Shown piece by piece: positions 19,380-27,673 of a DNA stretch of 64,000 nucleotides. The notes beneath the pieces are model-generated. The model saw nothing but the letters and a program-made list of their open reading frames with translations, did no database searches and had not been told where the DNA came from. Source of the stretch: TMP-86 sp046347195 (lineage in GTDB: Bacteria > Pseudomonadota > Gammaproteobacteria > Steroidobacterales > Steroidobacteraceae); assembly GCA_046347195.1 (NCBI GenBank), contig JAXMGQ010000027.1:5299-69298 (forward strand), given 5' to 3'. Made by a program: the position numbers and the translations under genes. Positions within the stretch are counted from its first letter, which is position 1; every line of letters starts with the position of its first letter.

Positions 19380-19518
19380 GGCGATGTCGTCCCGGGGCCC
19401 GGCCCCAAGTTTGTAATGTCACGATGATAATATAAAAAGCGGCGCGACGCACCGCAGCGGGCACGGCGGGCGCGCAGCGAGGCCGTACCGCCGGCGCTCG
19501 GCGCGCGGCGCGCCGGGC
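19380..19518. promoter_or_regulatory. Promoter region of the carnitine dehydrogenase operon with AT-rich box
   Basis: The 139-bp gap holds TGATAATATAA at 19425-19435 (read toward the gene as TTATATTATCA), 45 bp upstream of the carnitine dehydrogenase ATG, then a run of A residues. The box nearly matches those at 10744 and 27641. The preceding phosphatase operon on the same strand ends at 19519, so this is probably an independent promoter. Confidence 0.45.
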
Positions 19519-20626
19519 TCAGCGGGCCGGCGACAGCACGTCGGTGATGGGGGTATTCGCGGCACGCCTTCGGAAAGTCCCGCTCGAGGAGTGCCGCGAT
19601 GGTGGCGGCGATCTGCGCCTGGGTCACGGCGCCGTGGCCGCTGCTCGCTCCAGCGCCTTCGTGTCGGGGCCCATCACGGCGATCCAGATGTTTCCGGACC
19701 CTCTCCTCCACACCGTGCTCGCGCCACTGGTCGGCAGCGCCGCGACCGTGATCGCAGGTGAAGATGAAGGTGGTCTTGTCACGGTACTGGGTGGCAGGGA
19801 TCATGGTCTGCCACAGCTCCCGGACGAAGCCGTCGGTGCGCTTCGCGGCGTCGAGCACCGCATCGTAGCGGCCCTGGTGCGCCCAGTTGTCGGTCTCGCC
19901 ATATCCCACGAACAGCACCCGCGGGTGGTTGCGCCGGACGTAGTCCAGCAGCGGGGGCTGCAGCAGCGAGTTGGGAAGATCCTCCTCGTCGAAATGGGTG
20001 GTGGTCTGGAACAGGCGCCGCAACAGGTCATCGTAGGGGCGCACGCCCGTCGCGCGCGGCAGGTCCCAGCCGGCCTGGATGGGCAGGTGGCTGCGGCCGA
20101 TGTTGAAGATGCGATGGTAGGCGTCCCAGGTGCCGAACACCGCGACCCGCCCCTTGAACCCGGGGCTCTCGTTCAGCCATTCGAACACGGTCTTGTTGGG
20201 ATTGGGGCCGTACTCGTTGCTGTCGATGGCATCGTTGGGAAACCCCGTGGTCATCTCGTTGTAGCCGGGGTAGGAGAACGCCTTGCCGTTGCTCACCTTC
20301 GCCACGCTGCCGCGCAGCTGGTTGCCGAAGATCTGGCCGTGCTTCGCGAAGCTGTCCCAGACGAAGGGGAACAACCGGTGGCGCCGCTCCTGGGGATCCT
20401 CCGACCAGTAGCGCTTGCGCATCTCCTGCTCGTGCATCCAGTTGCCGCCGTGCTCGCCGAGCAGGCCGGGATCCACGCCACTGAACATCTCCTGCCAGCG
20501 CAGTCCGTCGCTGACGATCAGCACCACGTTCTCGGTCTTGTGGGCGGCACCCGCAAGACCTGCCGGCAGCCAGCACAGGCAGGCCAGCAGCAGGCCGCGC
20601 AGCGGCCCTTCGACGATGCGGTTCAT
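19519..20626 (-). CDS. Secreted alkaline-phosphatase-superfamily enzyme, frameshifted near the 3' end
   Basis: A signal peptide (LLLACLCWLPAGLAGA) precedes a type I phosphodiesterase/alkaline phosphatase fold: VVLIVSDGLRWQEMFSG (metal Asp), the nucleophile region FSYPGYNEMTTGFP, GETDNWAHQGRYD and FTCDHGRG (metal Asp/His). After HGVEER the frame must change three times within 150 bp to keep the family text (NIWIAVMGPDT; GHGAVTQAQIAATIAALLE; YPITDVLSPAR), ending at 19519. It would act in the periplasm on a phosphate or phosphonate ester; a phosphocholine-type substrate is conceivable from the neighbours but not shown. Last gene of the operon that starts at 27506, 39 nt after PotG. Confidence 0.75.
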
Positions 20627-20665
20627 TCCACTCCCCCCTTCAGGTTCATCGGACGCGGCGCGCCG

Positions 20666-21811
20666 TCAGGATTGCAGCAGCACCGCGCCGTTCGGGCTCC
20701 AGCTCAGCCAGACCTCGTCGCTCCAGTCGATCGACAGCTCCGGCTCGCGCCGTTCGTTCTGCGTGAAGACGGTGACGATCTTGCCCGGTTCCGTCTTGAT
20801 GCGGTAGGTGGAGCGGTTGCCGAGGTAGCCCAGCTCCCAGACCGTGCCCTTCAGGCGATTGAGCCGCGAATCCGGCGGTGGCTGTTTCCCGAGCCTGATC
20901 TTCTCCGGACGCAGCGCCACCCACACCCGCTGCCCCACCGTGAAGCGGCCCATGTCATCGACGTGCAGCAATCCCCCGGTCTCGGCGCATTCCACGCTGA
21001 TGAGGCCGGTCTCGCAGGCGCACACCCTGCCCTCGAACAGGTTGGTGGTGCCGATGAAATCGGCCACGAAGCGGCTCTGCGGGAACTCGTAGATGCGCGA
21101 GGGCGTGTCGACCTGCAGGGTCTGGCCGCGGTTCATCACCGCGATGCGTGTCGACAGCGCCATCGCCTCGTCCTGGTCGTGGGTGACGAAGACGAAGGTG
21201 ATGCCCACCTTGTACTGGATGTTCATCAGCTCGAACTGCGTCTGCTCGCGCAGCTTCTTGTCGAGCGCGCTCAAGGGTTCGTCCAGCAGCAGCACCTTCG
21301 GGCGGCGGATCAGCGCCCGCGCGAGCGCGACGCGTTGCCGCTGGCCGCCGGAGAGCTGGTGCGGCTTGCGCCCGCCCATGTCCGCCAACTGCACCATCTC
21401 GAGCGCCTCGGCGATCTGCGAACGCTGTGCCTGCGCGGACAGGCCCGAGCGCCGGATGCCATAGCCCACGTTCTGCTCCACGCTCATGTGCGGGAACAGC
21501 GCGTAGGACTGGAACATCATGTTGACCGGACGCTCGTAGGGCGGCGCATCCGTCATGTCGACCCCGTCGATGAGGATGCGACCGGTGCTCGGCCGCGCGA
21601 ATCCGGCCAGCATGCGCAGCAGCGTGGTCTTGCCGCAGCCGGAGGCGCCCACCAGCGCGAACATCTCGCCCTTGTAGATCTTGAGGCTGACATTGTCGAC
21701 CGCGGTGAAGGCACCGAAGGTCTTGCTGACGCCCTCGATGACGATCTGCGGCTGCACCGCCGGATCCAGCCAGGGCCGGTCGGGATTGGCCTTGAGCTGC
21801 GAGGCGATCAC
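20666..21811 (-). CDS. potG: Polyamine-type ABC transporter ATP-binding protein
   Basis: About 381 residues with Walker A (GASGCGKTT), the Q-loop (MMFQSYALFPHMSVEQN), LSGGQRQRVALARA, Walker B (KVLLLDEPLSALD) and a C-terminal TOBE domain ending WSPNGAVLLQS, matching PotG/PotA ATPases. A GTG start at 21809-21811, 7 nt after the GcvT-like stop, is preferred to the upstream ATG, which lies within that gene. No permease is adjacent; the likely partners are PotH/PotI-like permeases at 33.2-35.0 kb and the PotF-like protein at 35.6-36.7 kb. In this operon it is linked to demethylation enzymes, so the transported substrate may be an N-methylated amine rather than putrescine. Confidence 0.87.
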   Translation of the reverse strand: MIASQLKANPDRPWLDPAVQPQIVIEGVSKTFGAFTAVDNVSLKIYKGEMFALVGASGCGKTTLLRMLAGFARPSTGRILIDGVDMTDAPPYERPVNMMFQSYALFPHMSVEQNVGYGIRRSGLSAQAQRSQIAEALEMVQLADMGGRKPHQLSGGQRQRVALARALIRRPKVLLLDEPLSALDKKLREQTQFELMNIQYKVGITFVFVTHDQDEAMALSTRIAVMNRGQTLQVDTPSRIYEFPQSRFVADFIGTTNLFEGRVCACETGLISVECAETGGLLHVDDMGRFTVGQRVWVALRPEKIRLGKQPPPDSRLNRLKGTVWELGYLGNRSTYRIKTEPGKIVTVFTQNERREPELSIDWSDEVWLSWSPNGAVLLQS

Positions 21812-21818
21812 CCGCGGA

Positions 21819-23027
21819 TCAGAAGTCGGCCGGCGGGGTGGCGCGGCGGCGCGGCGGCGCGAAGAAGGGCTTCTCGACGATGGTGGCGCGCGCCATGCGC
21901 CGCTCCCAGACCAGTTCGCGATTGAGGTAGATGTCCGCCCAAAGCTGGCTTCCCTTGCGAAAATGCGGTGCCTCGACCATAGCAAGTGCGATGTTTCGCT
22001 TGCAAGTCGGCGACCACATGGCGGAAGTCACGCTGCCGACTTCGTGCCGCCCGTCCTCGTCGCGGTACAGCAGCGCGTTCGATGCGGGCTTGTTGCCCTC
22101 GACGTCGAGACCGACGAGCAGCCGCCGGATGCCGTGCCGCTGTTCCTCGAGCAGCGCCCGCCGTCCCGTGAAGTGGCCCTTGTCGAAATCCACGAGCCAG
22201 TCGAGGCCCAGTTCCAGCGGCGAGCGGTCGCGCCCCATGCGCAGCGTGTGCTCGGCGGAGACGAAGTCCAAATTCGGGCTCAGGAAGCCTGCCTCCAGGC
22301 GCAGCATGTTGAGCGCGAGCGAGCCCATGGGACGCAGTCCCCTCGTGCGGCCATGCTCTACCAGGACGTCCCACACCGCCAGGGCATCCTCAGGCTCCAT
22401 CCACACCTCGTAGCCGAGATCGCCGGTGAAACCCGTGCGCGACACGAGCAGCGGCAGGGATCCGAGGGTGAACTGCGCGCAATCGAAGGGCTTGAGCCGC
22501 TCGACGCCGGCGACGCCTGCGCTCCTCAGCAATGCGCAGGAAGCCGGGCCCTGCACGGCCAGCGCGGCGATGCGTTCGGTCACCTCCTCCACCTGCACGT
22601 CGAAGCCGAAGGCGGAATCCAGCAGCCAGTCGATCTGGCGTTCCGCCGTGCACAGGCGGAACTCGCAGGCGCCCAGGCGGAAGATCGTGCCATCGTCGAT
22701 GATGTGGCCTTCGTCGTTGCACCACACGCAGTACATGACCCGGCCCGGCTGGAGCTTGCGCACGCTGCGGGTCACGAGGTGGTTGAGGAAATCCTCCGCT
22801 TCCGGACCGCTGATGCGGTACTTGACCATCGGCGTCAGGTCGAACAGCGTGGTGGCATTGCGCGCCGCGAAGTATTCCTGCTCCACGGTGCTGAAGACAT
22901 CCACGGTGCTGTAGCCCGCCCAGGCCACGAAGCGGTCGACCTGCGACAGCTCACGCGCCCGGTCGTGGAAGGGCGTGGTGAGCAGCGGCTTGCTGAAGTG
23001 GGTCAGCCGGGACGGGTCGTCGGTCAT
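21819..23027 (-). CDS. GcvT-like aminomethyltransferase, candidate folate-linked N-demethylase
   Basis: A 402-residue protein of the glycine-cleavage T/DmdA/dimethylglycine-demethylase family: FAARNATTLFDLTPMVKYRI, the folate-domain text ALAVQGPAS, TGFTGDLGYEVW, LNMLRLEAGF and a C-terminal GCV_T_C barrel (RRLLVGLDVEG, GSVTSAMWSPT). Members pass a one-carbon unit from an N- or S-methyl compound to tetrahydrofolate. The start ATG overlaps the upstream FAD oxidoreductase stop by 4 nt. The context (Rieske oxygenase, FAD oxidases, aminotransferase) suggests it collects the methyl groups of glycine betaine or a related methylated amino acid; the true substrate is unknown. Confidence 0.82.
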   Translation of the reverse strand: MTDDPSRLTHFSKPLLTTPFHDRARELSQVDRFVAWAGYSTVDVFSTVEQEYFAARNATTLFDLTPMVKYRISGPEAEDFLNHLVTRSVRKLQPGRVMYCVWCNDEGHIIDDGTIFRLGACEFRLCTAERQIDWLLDSAFGFDVQVEEVTERIAALAVQGPASCALLRSAGVAGVERLKPFDCAQFTLGSLPLLVSRTGFTGDLGYEVWMEPEDALAVWDVLVEHGRTRGLRPMGSLALNMLRLEAGFLSPNLDFVSAEHTLRMGRDRSPLELGLDWLVDFDKGHFTGRRALLEEQRHGIRRLLVGLDVEGNKPASNALLYRDEDGRHEVGSVTSAMWSPTCKRNIALAMVEAPHFRKGSQLWADIYLNRELVWERRMARATIVEKPFFAPPRRRATPPADF

Positions 23028-24586
23028 CGGCCGGCTCCTTCCTCGAGCAGTCGCCGCGCGGCATTGCGGCCCGGCAGTCCCGTGACCCCGCCGCCCGGAT
23101 GCGAGCCGGCCCCGCACAGGCGCAGTCCGGCCAGGGGCGTGGCGTACTGGGCGGCGCCCGGCACGGGCCTCACCATGAAGAACTGGTCGAAGGCGAACTC
23201 GGCGTGATGCCAGTGTCCGCCGCGGATGCCGAACTCCCGCTCGATGTCCTCGGGCACGAGCAGTTGCGCCGAGCGCACCAGGCCGCGGATGCCCGGCGCC
23301 ACCCGCTCCAGGGTCGCGATGATGCGGTCCGTGAAGACCTGCCGTGCACCGGCCGTCCATCCCCCGCGCAGCCCATGAGGTGCGTACTGCACCACGGCGG
23401 ACAGGACATGCCGGCCCGCCGGTGCGAGGCCGGGGTCGGCGGCACTGGGCACGCTGATCTCGAGCACCGGAGCTTCCGAGAACTCACCATACTTGGAATG
23501 GTTGTAGGCCAGCTCGACGGCATCCATCGAGGGCGCCACGAGCAGCCGGGCACCCAACAGGTCTCGGGCGAGGCCCGCGAAAACCGGTTCGGCATCGAGC
23601 GCGAGGTGCAGCTTGGCCGCCAGCCCGCGGTTGCGCAGGTGACGGATGGACCGCACGAAACCCGTGTCCAGGTGGCGCGCGCCCAGCAGGTCGAGGGAGG
23701 TGGTCTTGGGATCGGCGTTGGAGATGATGGTTCGCGCCCGCAGCTCCTCGCCATCGGCGAGCCGCACGCCCACCGCCCGATCCTGCTCCACCAGGATCCC
23801 GGCCACCGGCGAATCGACACGGACGGTGGCGCCCGCCGCACGCGCGGCGTTAGCGAGCGCATCGGCAAGGCCACCCAGCCCCCCCAGCACCAGCCGCGAA
23901 TCGCGGCCGGCGGCTCCCTCGCAGGCCAGGCGGTACAGCAGCGTGAGCACCGTGCCGGGCGTTCGCGGTCCCGCGTTGCTGCCGAGCGTCGAGTCCAGTG
24001 CGAACGCGCCCTGCACGGCATCGCTGCGGAAATGTTCCTGCAGCAGATCGTAGGCATTCATGCCGCCGATGCGCAGCAGCTCGCGCATGTCGCGCCGTCC
24101 CAGGCGGCGCAGCCGCCACCCCAGCCGCAGCAGCGACAGGGTGTCCTTCAAGGCTCCCGTGCCCAGGCGCGGCGGGGGTGCATCGAGCACTCCGTACAAC
24201 ACGGCGGCGAATCGGTGCATCTGCGCAAGGAAAGCCGGCAGCGCCTGCGCGTCGGGATTCCCCGCCGCCCGAAGGCCGGGCTCGTCCAGGCTCAGCGGCG
24301 AGCCGCCACCGGCCAGGGCGACGGTGGGCAACGCGCGACCGGCAAACTTGAGTCCATGGCGTTCGAGCTGCAGCGCGGTGATGATCTCGCGGGGAAACTG
24401 GCCCAGGTGATGCGCCCCGGCCGACACCTTGAAGCCCGGGGCGAACTCGCGCGTCACCGCCGCCCCGCCCACCGTGGAACGGGCCTCGAGGACGAGCACC
24501 GAGCGGCCCGCGCGCGCGAGGTAAGCCGCACAGACGAGCCCATTGTGCCCGCCGCCGACGATGATGCAGTCCCAGGACGCCGTCAT
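23024..24586 (-). CDS. Phytoene-desaturase-like FAD oxidoreductase (copy 1)
   Basis: About 520 residues of the NAD(P)/FAD-dependent oxidoreductase family that includes phytoene desaturases and human PYROXD2. The FAD motif CIIVGGGHNGLVCAAYLARA is at residues 7-26 and the C-terminal FAD-contacting motif GLRLCGAGSHPGGGVTGLPG is near the end. No carotenoid genes lie nearby, so an amine or amino acid is a likelier substrate. Chosen start: ATG at 24584-24586, 2 nt after the stop of the sister gene; the longer upstream extension lies inside that gene. Tandem with a second, clearly related but diverged copy, suggesting a heteromeric or two-step oxidase. Confidence 0.82.
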   Translation of the reverse strand: MTASWDCIIVGGGHNGLVCAAYLARAGRSVLVLEARSTVGGAAVTREFAPGFKVSAGAHHLGQFPREIITALQLERHGLKFAGRALPTVALAGGGSPLSLDEPGLRAAGNPDAQALPAFLAQMHRFAAVLYGVLDAPPPRLGTGALKDTLSLLRLGWRLRRLGRRDMRELLRIGGMNAYDLLQEHFRSDAVQGAFALDSTLGSNAGPRTPGTVLTLLYRLACEGAAGRDSRLVLGGLGGLADALANAARAAGATVRVDSPVAGILVEQDRAVGVRLADGEELRARTIISNADPKTTSLDLLGARHLDTGFVRSIRHLRNRGLAAKLHLALDAEPVFAGLARDLLGARLLVAPSMDAVELAYNHSKYGEFSEAPVLEISVPSAADPGLAPAGRHVLSAVVQYAPHGLRGGWTAGARQVFTDRIIATLERVAPGIRGLVRSAQLLVPEDIEREFGIRGGHWHHAEFAFDQFFMVRPVPGAAQYATPLAGLRLCGAGSHPGGGVTGLPGRNAARRLLEEGAGR

Positions 24587-24588
24587 GG

Positions 24589-26181
24589 TCAGGCCCTGCC
24601 CGCGCCGACGTCGCGCAGGATGGCCCGCGCCGCATTCGCGCCCGGCGCGCCCATCACTCCGCCGCCCGGGTGGGTGCTGGAGCCGCACAGGTACAGTCCC
24701 CGGACCGGACTTCGGTACTGGGCATAGCCCGGTACCGGCCGGTTGAACAGGAGCTGGTCCAGGGTCAGCTCGCCCTGGAAGATGTTGCCCTCGGTGAGGC
24801 CCACTTCGTTCTCGATGTCCCAGGGCGTGCGCACCTCGGCATGCAGGATGAGCTGCCTGAAGTCCGGGCTTTGCTGCGCGATGGCGTCGATGACCGTGTC
24901 GCCGAAGGCCTTGCGCCGCTCGGGTGTCCATTCCCCTTCCGCGAGCTTGTACGGGCAGTACTGCACGAACACCGACATGTAGTGCTTGCCGTGCGGGGTC
25001 ATGGTCGGGTCGATCTGCGTGGGGATGAGCATGTCGACGTACGGCGCGCGCGACCAGCGGCCGGCCTTCCAGTCATCGTAGGCACGCTCCACCATGTCGA
25101 TGGTGTCCGTCAGGTGCAGATCACCGCGGATGCAGGGCGAGCCCTTCGGTATCGCCGGAAAGGTGGGCAGGCCATCGAGCGCGATGTTGAGCTTGCCGGA
25201 GGAACCGCGGATCTTGAAGTTCCGAACCTGGCGCACGAACTCCCCAGGCAGGTCGGATTCGTCCATGCAGGTGAGGAAGGTGCGCTTGACGTCCATGTTG
25301 GACACGACTGTGCGCGCGAACAGTTCCTCCCCGTCGGTGAGCCGCACGCCGACGGCGCGCTCGTTGCGCACCAGGACGCGCTCCACGGGCGCGGACACGC
25401 GGATCGAGCCGCCGCTGTCCTCGAGCGATGCGGCCAGCGCCTGGGTGATGGACCCCATCCCCCCGCGCGCGAAGCCCCATGCGCCCACCGTGTCGTCGAT
25501 GTCCCCCATGTAATGATGCAGCAGCACGTACGCCGAGCCGGGCGATCGCGGCCCGAGCGCGGTGCCGATGATGGAGGTGCCGGAAAAATGCGCCTTGACG
25601 ATCTCGCTCTCGAAGTATTCGTCGAGGAAGTCCGATGCGCTCATGGTCCAGAAGCGCAGCGTATCGTACATGCGCTTCTCGCCCATGGCCTGGAAACGCC
25701 TGCCGAGGAACAGCAGTTCCTGGATGTCGCGGGGCCGGAACGAGGTCGGGTCGGGCGGCTCGCGCATCAGCAGCGGCTTGATGAACTTGCACTGGCGCAT
25801 CACATCGCGCGAATAGCGCCCGTAGGCCTCCGCGTCCCGCTTCGAGTGCCGCGCGATCTCCCGCCGGAAGGCATCGTGGTTGTCGTACACGGCCAGGTGC
25901 CCGCCATCGTGCATCATCGTGCATCCCCCTTCGTAGGGGATGATCTGCAGGCCATACTTCGGCAACTCGAGGTAGCGGATGATCTCCGGCCGCAGCAGGC
26001 TGCACACGTAGGAGCAGTTCGAGTAGGTGAAGTCCGGGTAGATCTGCCGGCTCACCGCGGCGCCGCCGACGTAGCCATTGCGCTCGAGCACCAGCACCTT
26101 CCGCCCCGCCCGCGCGAGGTAGCACGCGGTGACCAGGCCGTTGTGGCCGGCGCCGACGATGATGACGTCGGTGCCGCTCAA
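24589..26181 (-). CDS. Phytoene-desaturase-like FAD oxidoreductase (copy 2)
   Basis: A 530-residue relative of the downstream gene: VIIVGAGHNGLVTACYLARA at the N-terminus and GLYLCGSSTHPGGGVMGAPG near the end. The middle part (GGAAVSRQIYPDFTYSNCSYVC) differs clearly from its sister, so the two are paralogues rather than a recent duplication. The ATG overlaps the upstream aminotransferase stop by 4 nt. No membrane segment or signal peptide is evident, so it is probably cytoplasmic. The substrate is unknown; oxidation or demethylation of a methylated amino acid is inferred from the operon. Confidence 0.82.
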   Translation of the reverse strand: MSGTDVIIVGAGHNGLVTACYLARAGRKVLVLERNGYVGGAAVSRQIYPDFTYSNCSYVCSLLRPEIIRYLELPKYGLQIIPYEGGCTMMHDGGHLAVYDNHDAFRREIARHSKRDAEAYGRYSRDVMRQCKFIKPLLMREPPDPTSFRPRDIQELLFLGRRFQAMGEKRMYDTLRFWTMSASDFLDEYFESEIVKAHFSGTSIIGTALGPRSPGSAYVLLHHYMGDIDDTVGAWGFARGGMGSITQALAASLEDSGGSIRVSAPVERVLVRNERAVGVRLTDGEELFARTVVSNMDVKRTFLTCMDESDLPGEFVRQVRNFKIRGSSGKLNIALDGLPTFPAIPKGSPCIRGDLHLTDTIDMVERAYDDWKAGRWSRAPYVDMLIPTQIDPTMTPHGKHYMSVFVQYCPYKLAEGEWTPERRKAFGDTVIDAIAQQSPDFRQLILHAEVRTPWDIENEVGLTEGNIFQGELTLDQLLFNRPVPGYAQYRSPVRGLYLCGSSTHPGGGVMGAPGANAARAILRDVGAGRA

Positions 26182-27506
26182 GCGGTCTCTTTGCCGCGAA
26201 CCGCGCCGGCCGCGAGGGTCTGGTCCACCGCCTTCTCGAAGGCCACCAGCGTGTCCTTCATGCAGGCCTCATCGTGCGCTGCGCTCACGAACCACGGCTC
26301 GCGAGAGTCCGGCTCGCAGAGGATCTTCTCATCGTGCAGCACGCGTGCCATGGCATCGTAGAACGAATAGTCGCTGCCCTTCCAGGCACGGTAGTTGCGC
26401 GGCGGATCGGCCGCGAAGTACAGCCCGCTCATCGAAGGGTGCCCGACGAAGCTGTGCGGGATGCCACGCACGTTGAGCACCGCGCGCATGCCGGCACGCA
26501 GGCGGGTGCCGTAGTCGGCGATGCGTTCGAGCGCGTCGGTGGTCTCGAGGATTTCCAGCGTCTTCTCCGCGGCGGCGAGCGAGACGGCATGCGCGGTGTA
26601 GGTGCCGCCATGCGCCACGCCCTTGCCCAGCTTGCGCATGATGCGCTCGCGGCCCGCGAGGATGGAAATCGGATAGCCGTTCGCCACCGCCTTGGCGAAG
26701 GTGCAGAGGTCGGCGTGCACGCCGTACAGCTCCTGCACGCCACCCCGGGCCACGCGGAAGCCGGTCTTCACCTCGTCGATGAACAGCAGCACGCCGTGCT
26801 TGTCGCAGAGCTCGCGGGCCACCTTGAGGTATTCCGGTTCGGCCGAGATCCCCAGGCAGTTGCCCATGATGGGCTCGATGAGCATGCAGGCCAGCCGGTC
26901 GCCCCGGCGCTTGAAGACGTCCTCGAGCTGGTTGGCATCATTCGCCTGCACGAAGTGGGCGAAGCTGCGCGTCGCCAGCGGCACGCCCTCGCTGTAGGGC
27001 TTGACCTCCGGATCGCCCACCCGGCTCCACTGCTCCATGGGCGTGAACCACATCGCCGCATCGAACAGGCCATGGTAGCTGCCTTCGAGGATGACGTAAT
27101 CGTCGCGGCCGGTGTACGCGCGCGCCAGCCGCAGGCCCGCCATCACGGCCTCGGTGCCGGAGTTGGAGTAACGCACCAGTTCCGCCGCCGGCACCATGCG
27201 CGAGATCCTCTCGGCCACCGTGAGCTCGCGTTCCGTGGACAGCGCGAACACCCCGCCCACCTTCATGCCCTCGATCGCGGCCGCATCCACGCGCGGGTCC
27301 GCGTAACCCAGGATCGCCGGACCATAGCCCAGGCGATAGTCGACGTAGACGTTGTCATCGAGATCGGTCACGCGCGCGCCGCGGCCATTCTTGACGTAGA
27401 TGGTGCGATCCTCGCCCCAGTAGCGGAAGTTCGAGGCCACTCCGAGGGGAAGCTTCTGGACGGCACGCTTGAAATGCTCGTGGCTCTTCGTGAGGGTTCG
27501 GGACAT
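26178..27506 (-). CDS. Class III aminotransferase (glutamate-1-semialdehyde aminomutase-like)
   Basis: About 442 residues with the fold-type I PLP layout: SNSGTEAVMAGLRLARAYTG, the cofactor Asp in LLFIDEVKTGFRVARGG and the Schiff-base Lys in CTFAKAVANGYP, followed by AHGGTYTAHAVSLAAAEKTL. The protein resembles glutamate-1-semialdehyde 2,1-aminomutase-like transaminases of catabolic clusters more than HemL itself. The ATG at 27504-27506 has a GGAGG site at the right spacing; the longer open frame upstream runs into the divergent promoter region. First gene of the operon 27506-19519, so its substrate is presumably the first amine handled by the pathway. Confidence 0.85.
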   Translation of the reverse strand: MSRTLTKSHEHFKRAVQKLPLGVASNFRYWGEDRTIYVKNGRGARVTDLDDNVYVDYRLGYGPAILGYADPRVDAAAIEGMKVGGVFALSTERELTVAERISRMVPAAELVRYSNSGTEAVMAGLRLARAYTGRDDYVILEGSYHGLFDAAMWFTPMEQWSRVGDPEVKPYSEGVPLATRSFAHFVQANDANQLEDVFKRRGDRLACMLIEPIMGNCLGISAEPEYLKVARELCDKHGVLLFIDEVKTGFRVARGGVQELYGVHADLCTFAKAVANGYPISILAGRERIMRKLGKGVAHGGTYTAHAVSLAAAEKTLEILETTDALERIADYGTRLRAGMRAVLNVRGIPHSFVGHPSMSGLYFAADPPRNYRAWKGSDYSFYDAMARVLHDEKILCEPDSREPWFVSAAHDEACMKDTLVAFEKAVDQTLAAGAVRGKETA

Positions 27507-27673
27507 GGGGCCTCCGGTGCGGCAGTGCGATCGATTTGTATGGCCATATAATATCAACGATTTGCATGTCTTGGCTGTTTTTCTCGCAATTCCGTCGGCA
27601 CCGGAACTTGCCACGAACGCCGGTTTCCAGCTAGATTGCATTATCATATAAGCCCTTGAACCCGGAGCAATCC
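27507..27673. promoter_or_regulatory. Divergent promoter region between the aminotransferase operon and the Rieske oxygenase
   Basis: This 167-bp gap has two AT-rich boxes: ATATAATATCAA at 27546-27557 (facing the aminotransferase) and TTATCATATAA at 27641-27651, 22 bp upstream of the Rieske ATG. Both resemble the boxes upstream of the carnitine genes. The arrangement suggests common control of the two divergent units. Confidence 0.45.

Noticed and set aside
24589..26181. Carotenoid biosynthesis function for the two phytoene-desaturase-like genes
   Set aside because: No phytoene synthase, cyclase or prenyltransferase is present; the operon consists of amine-metabolism genes.
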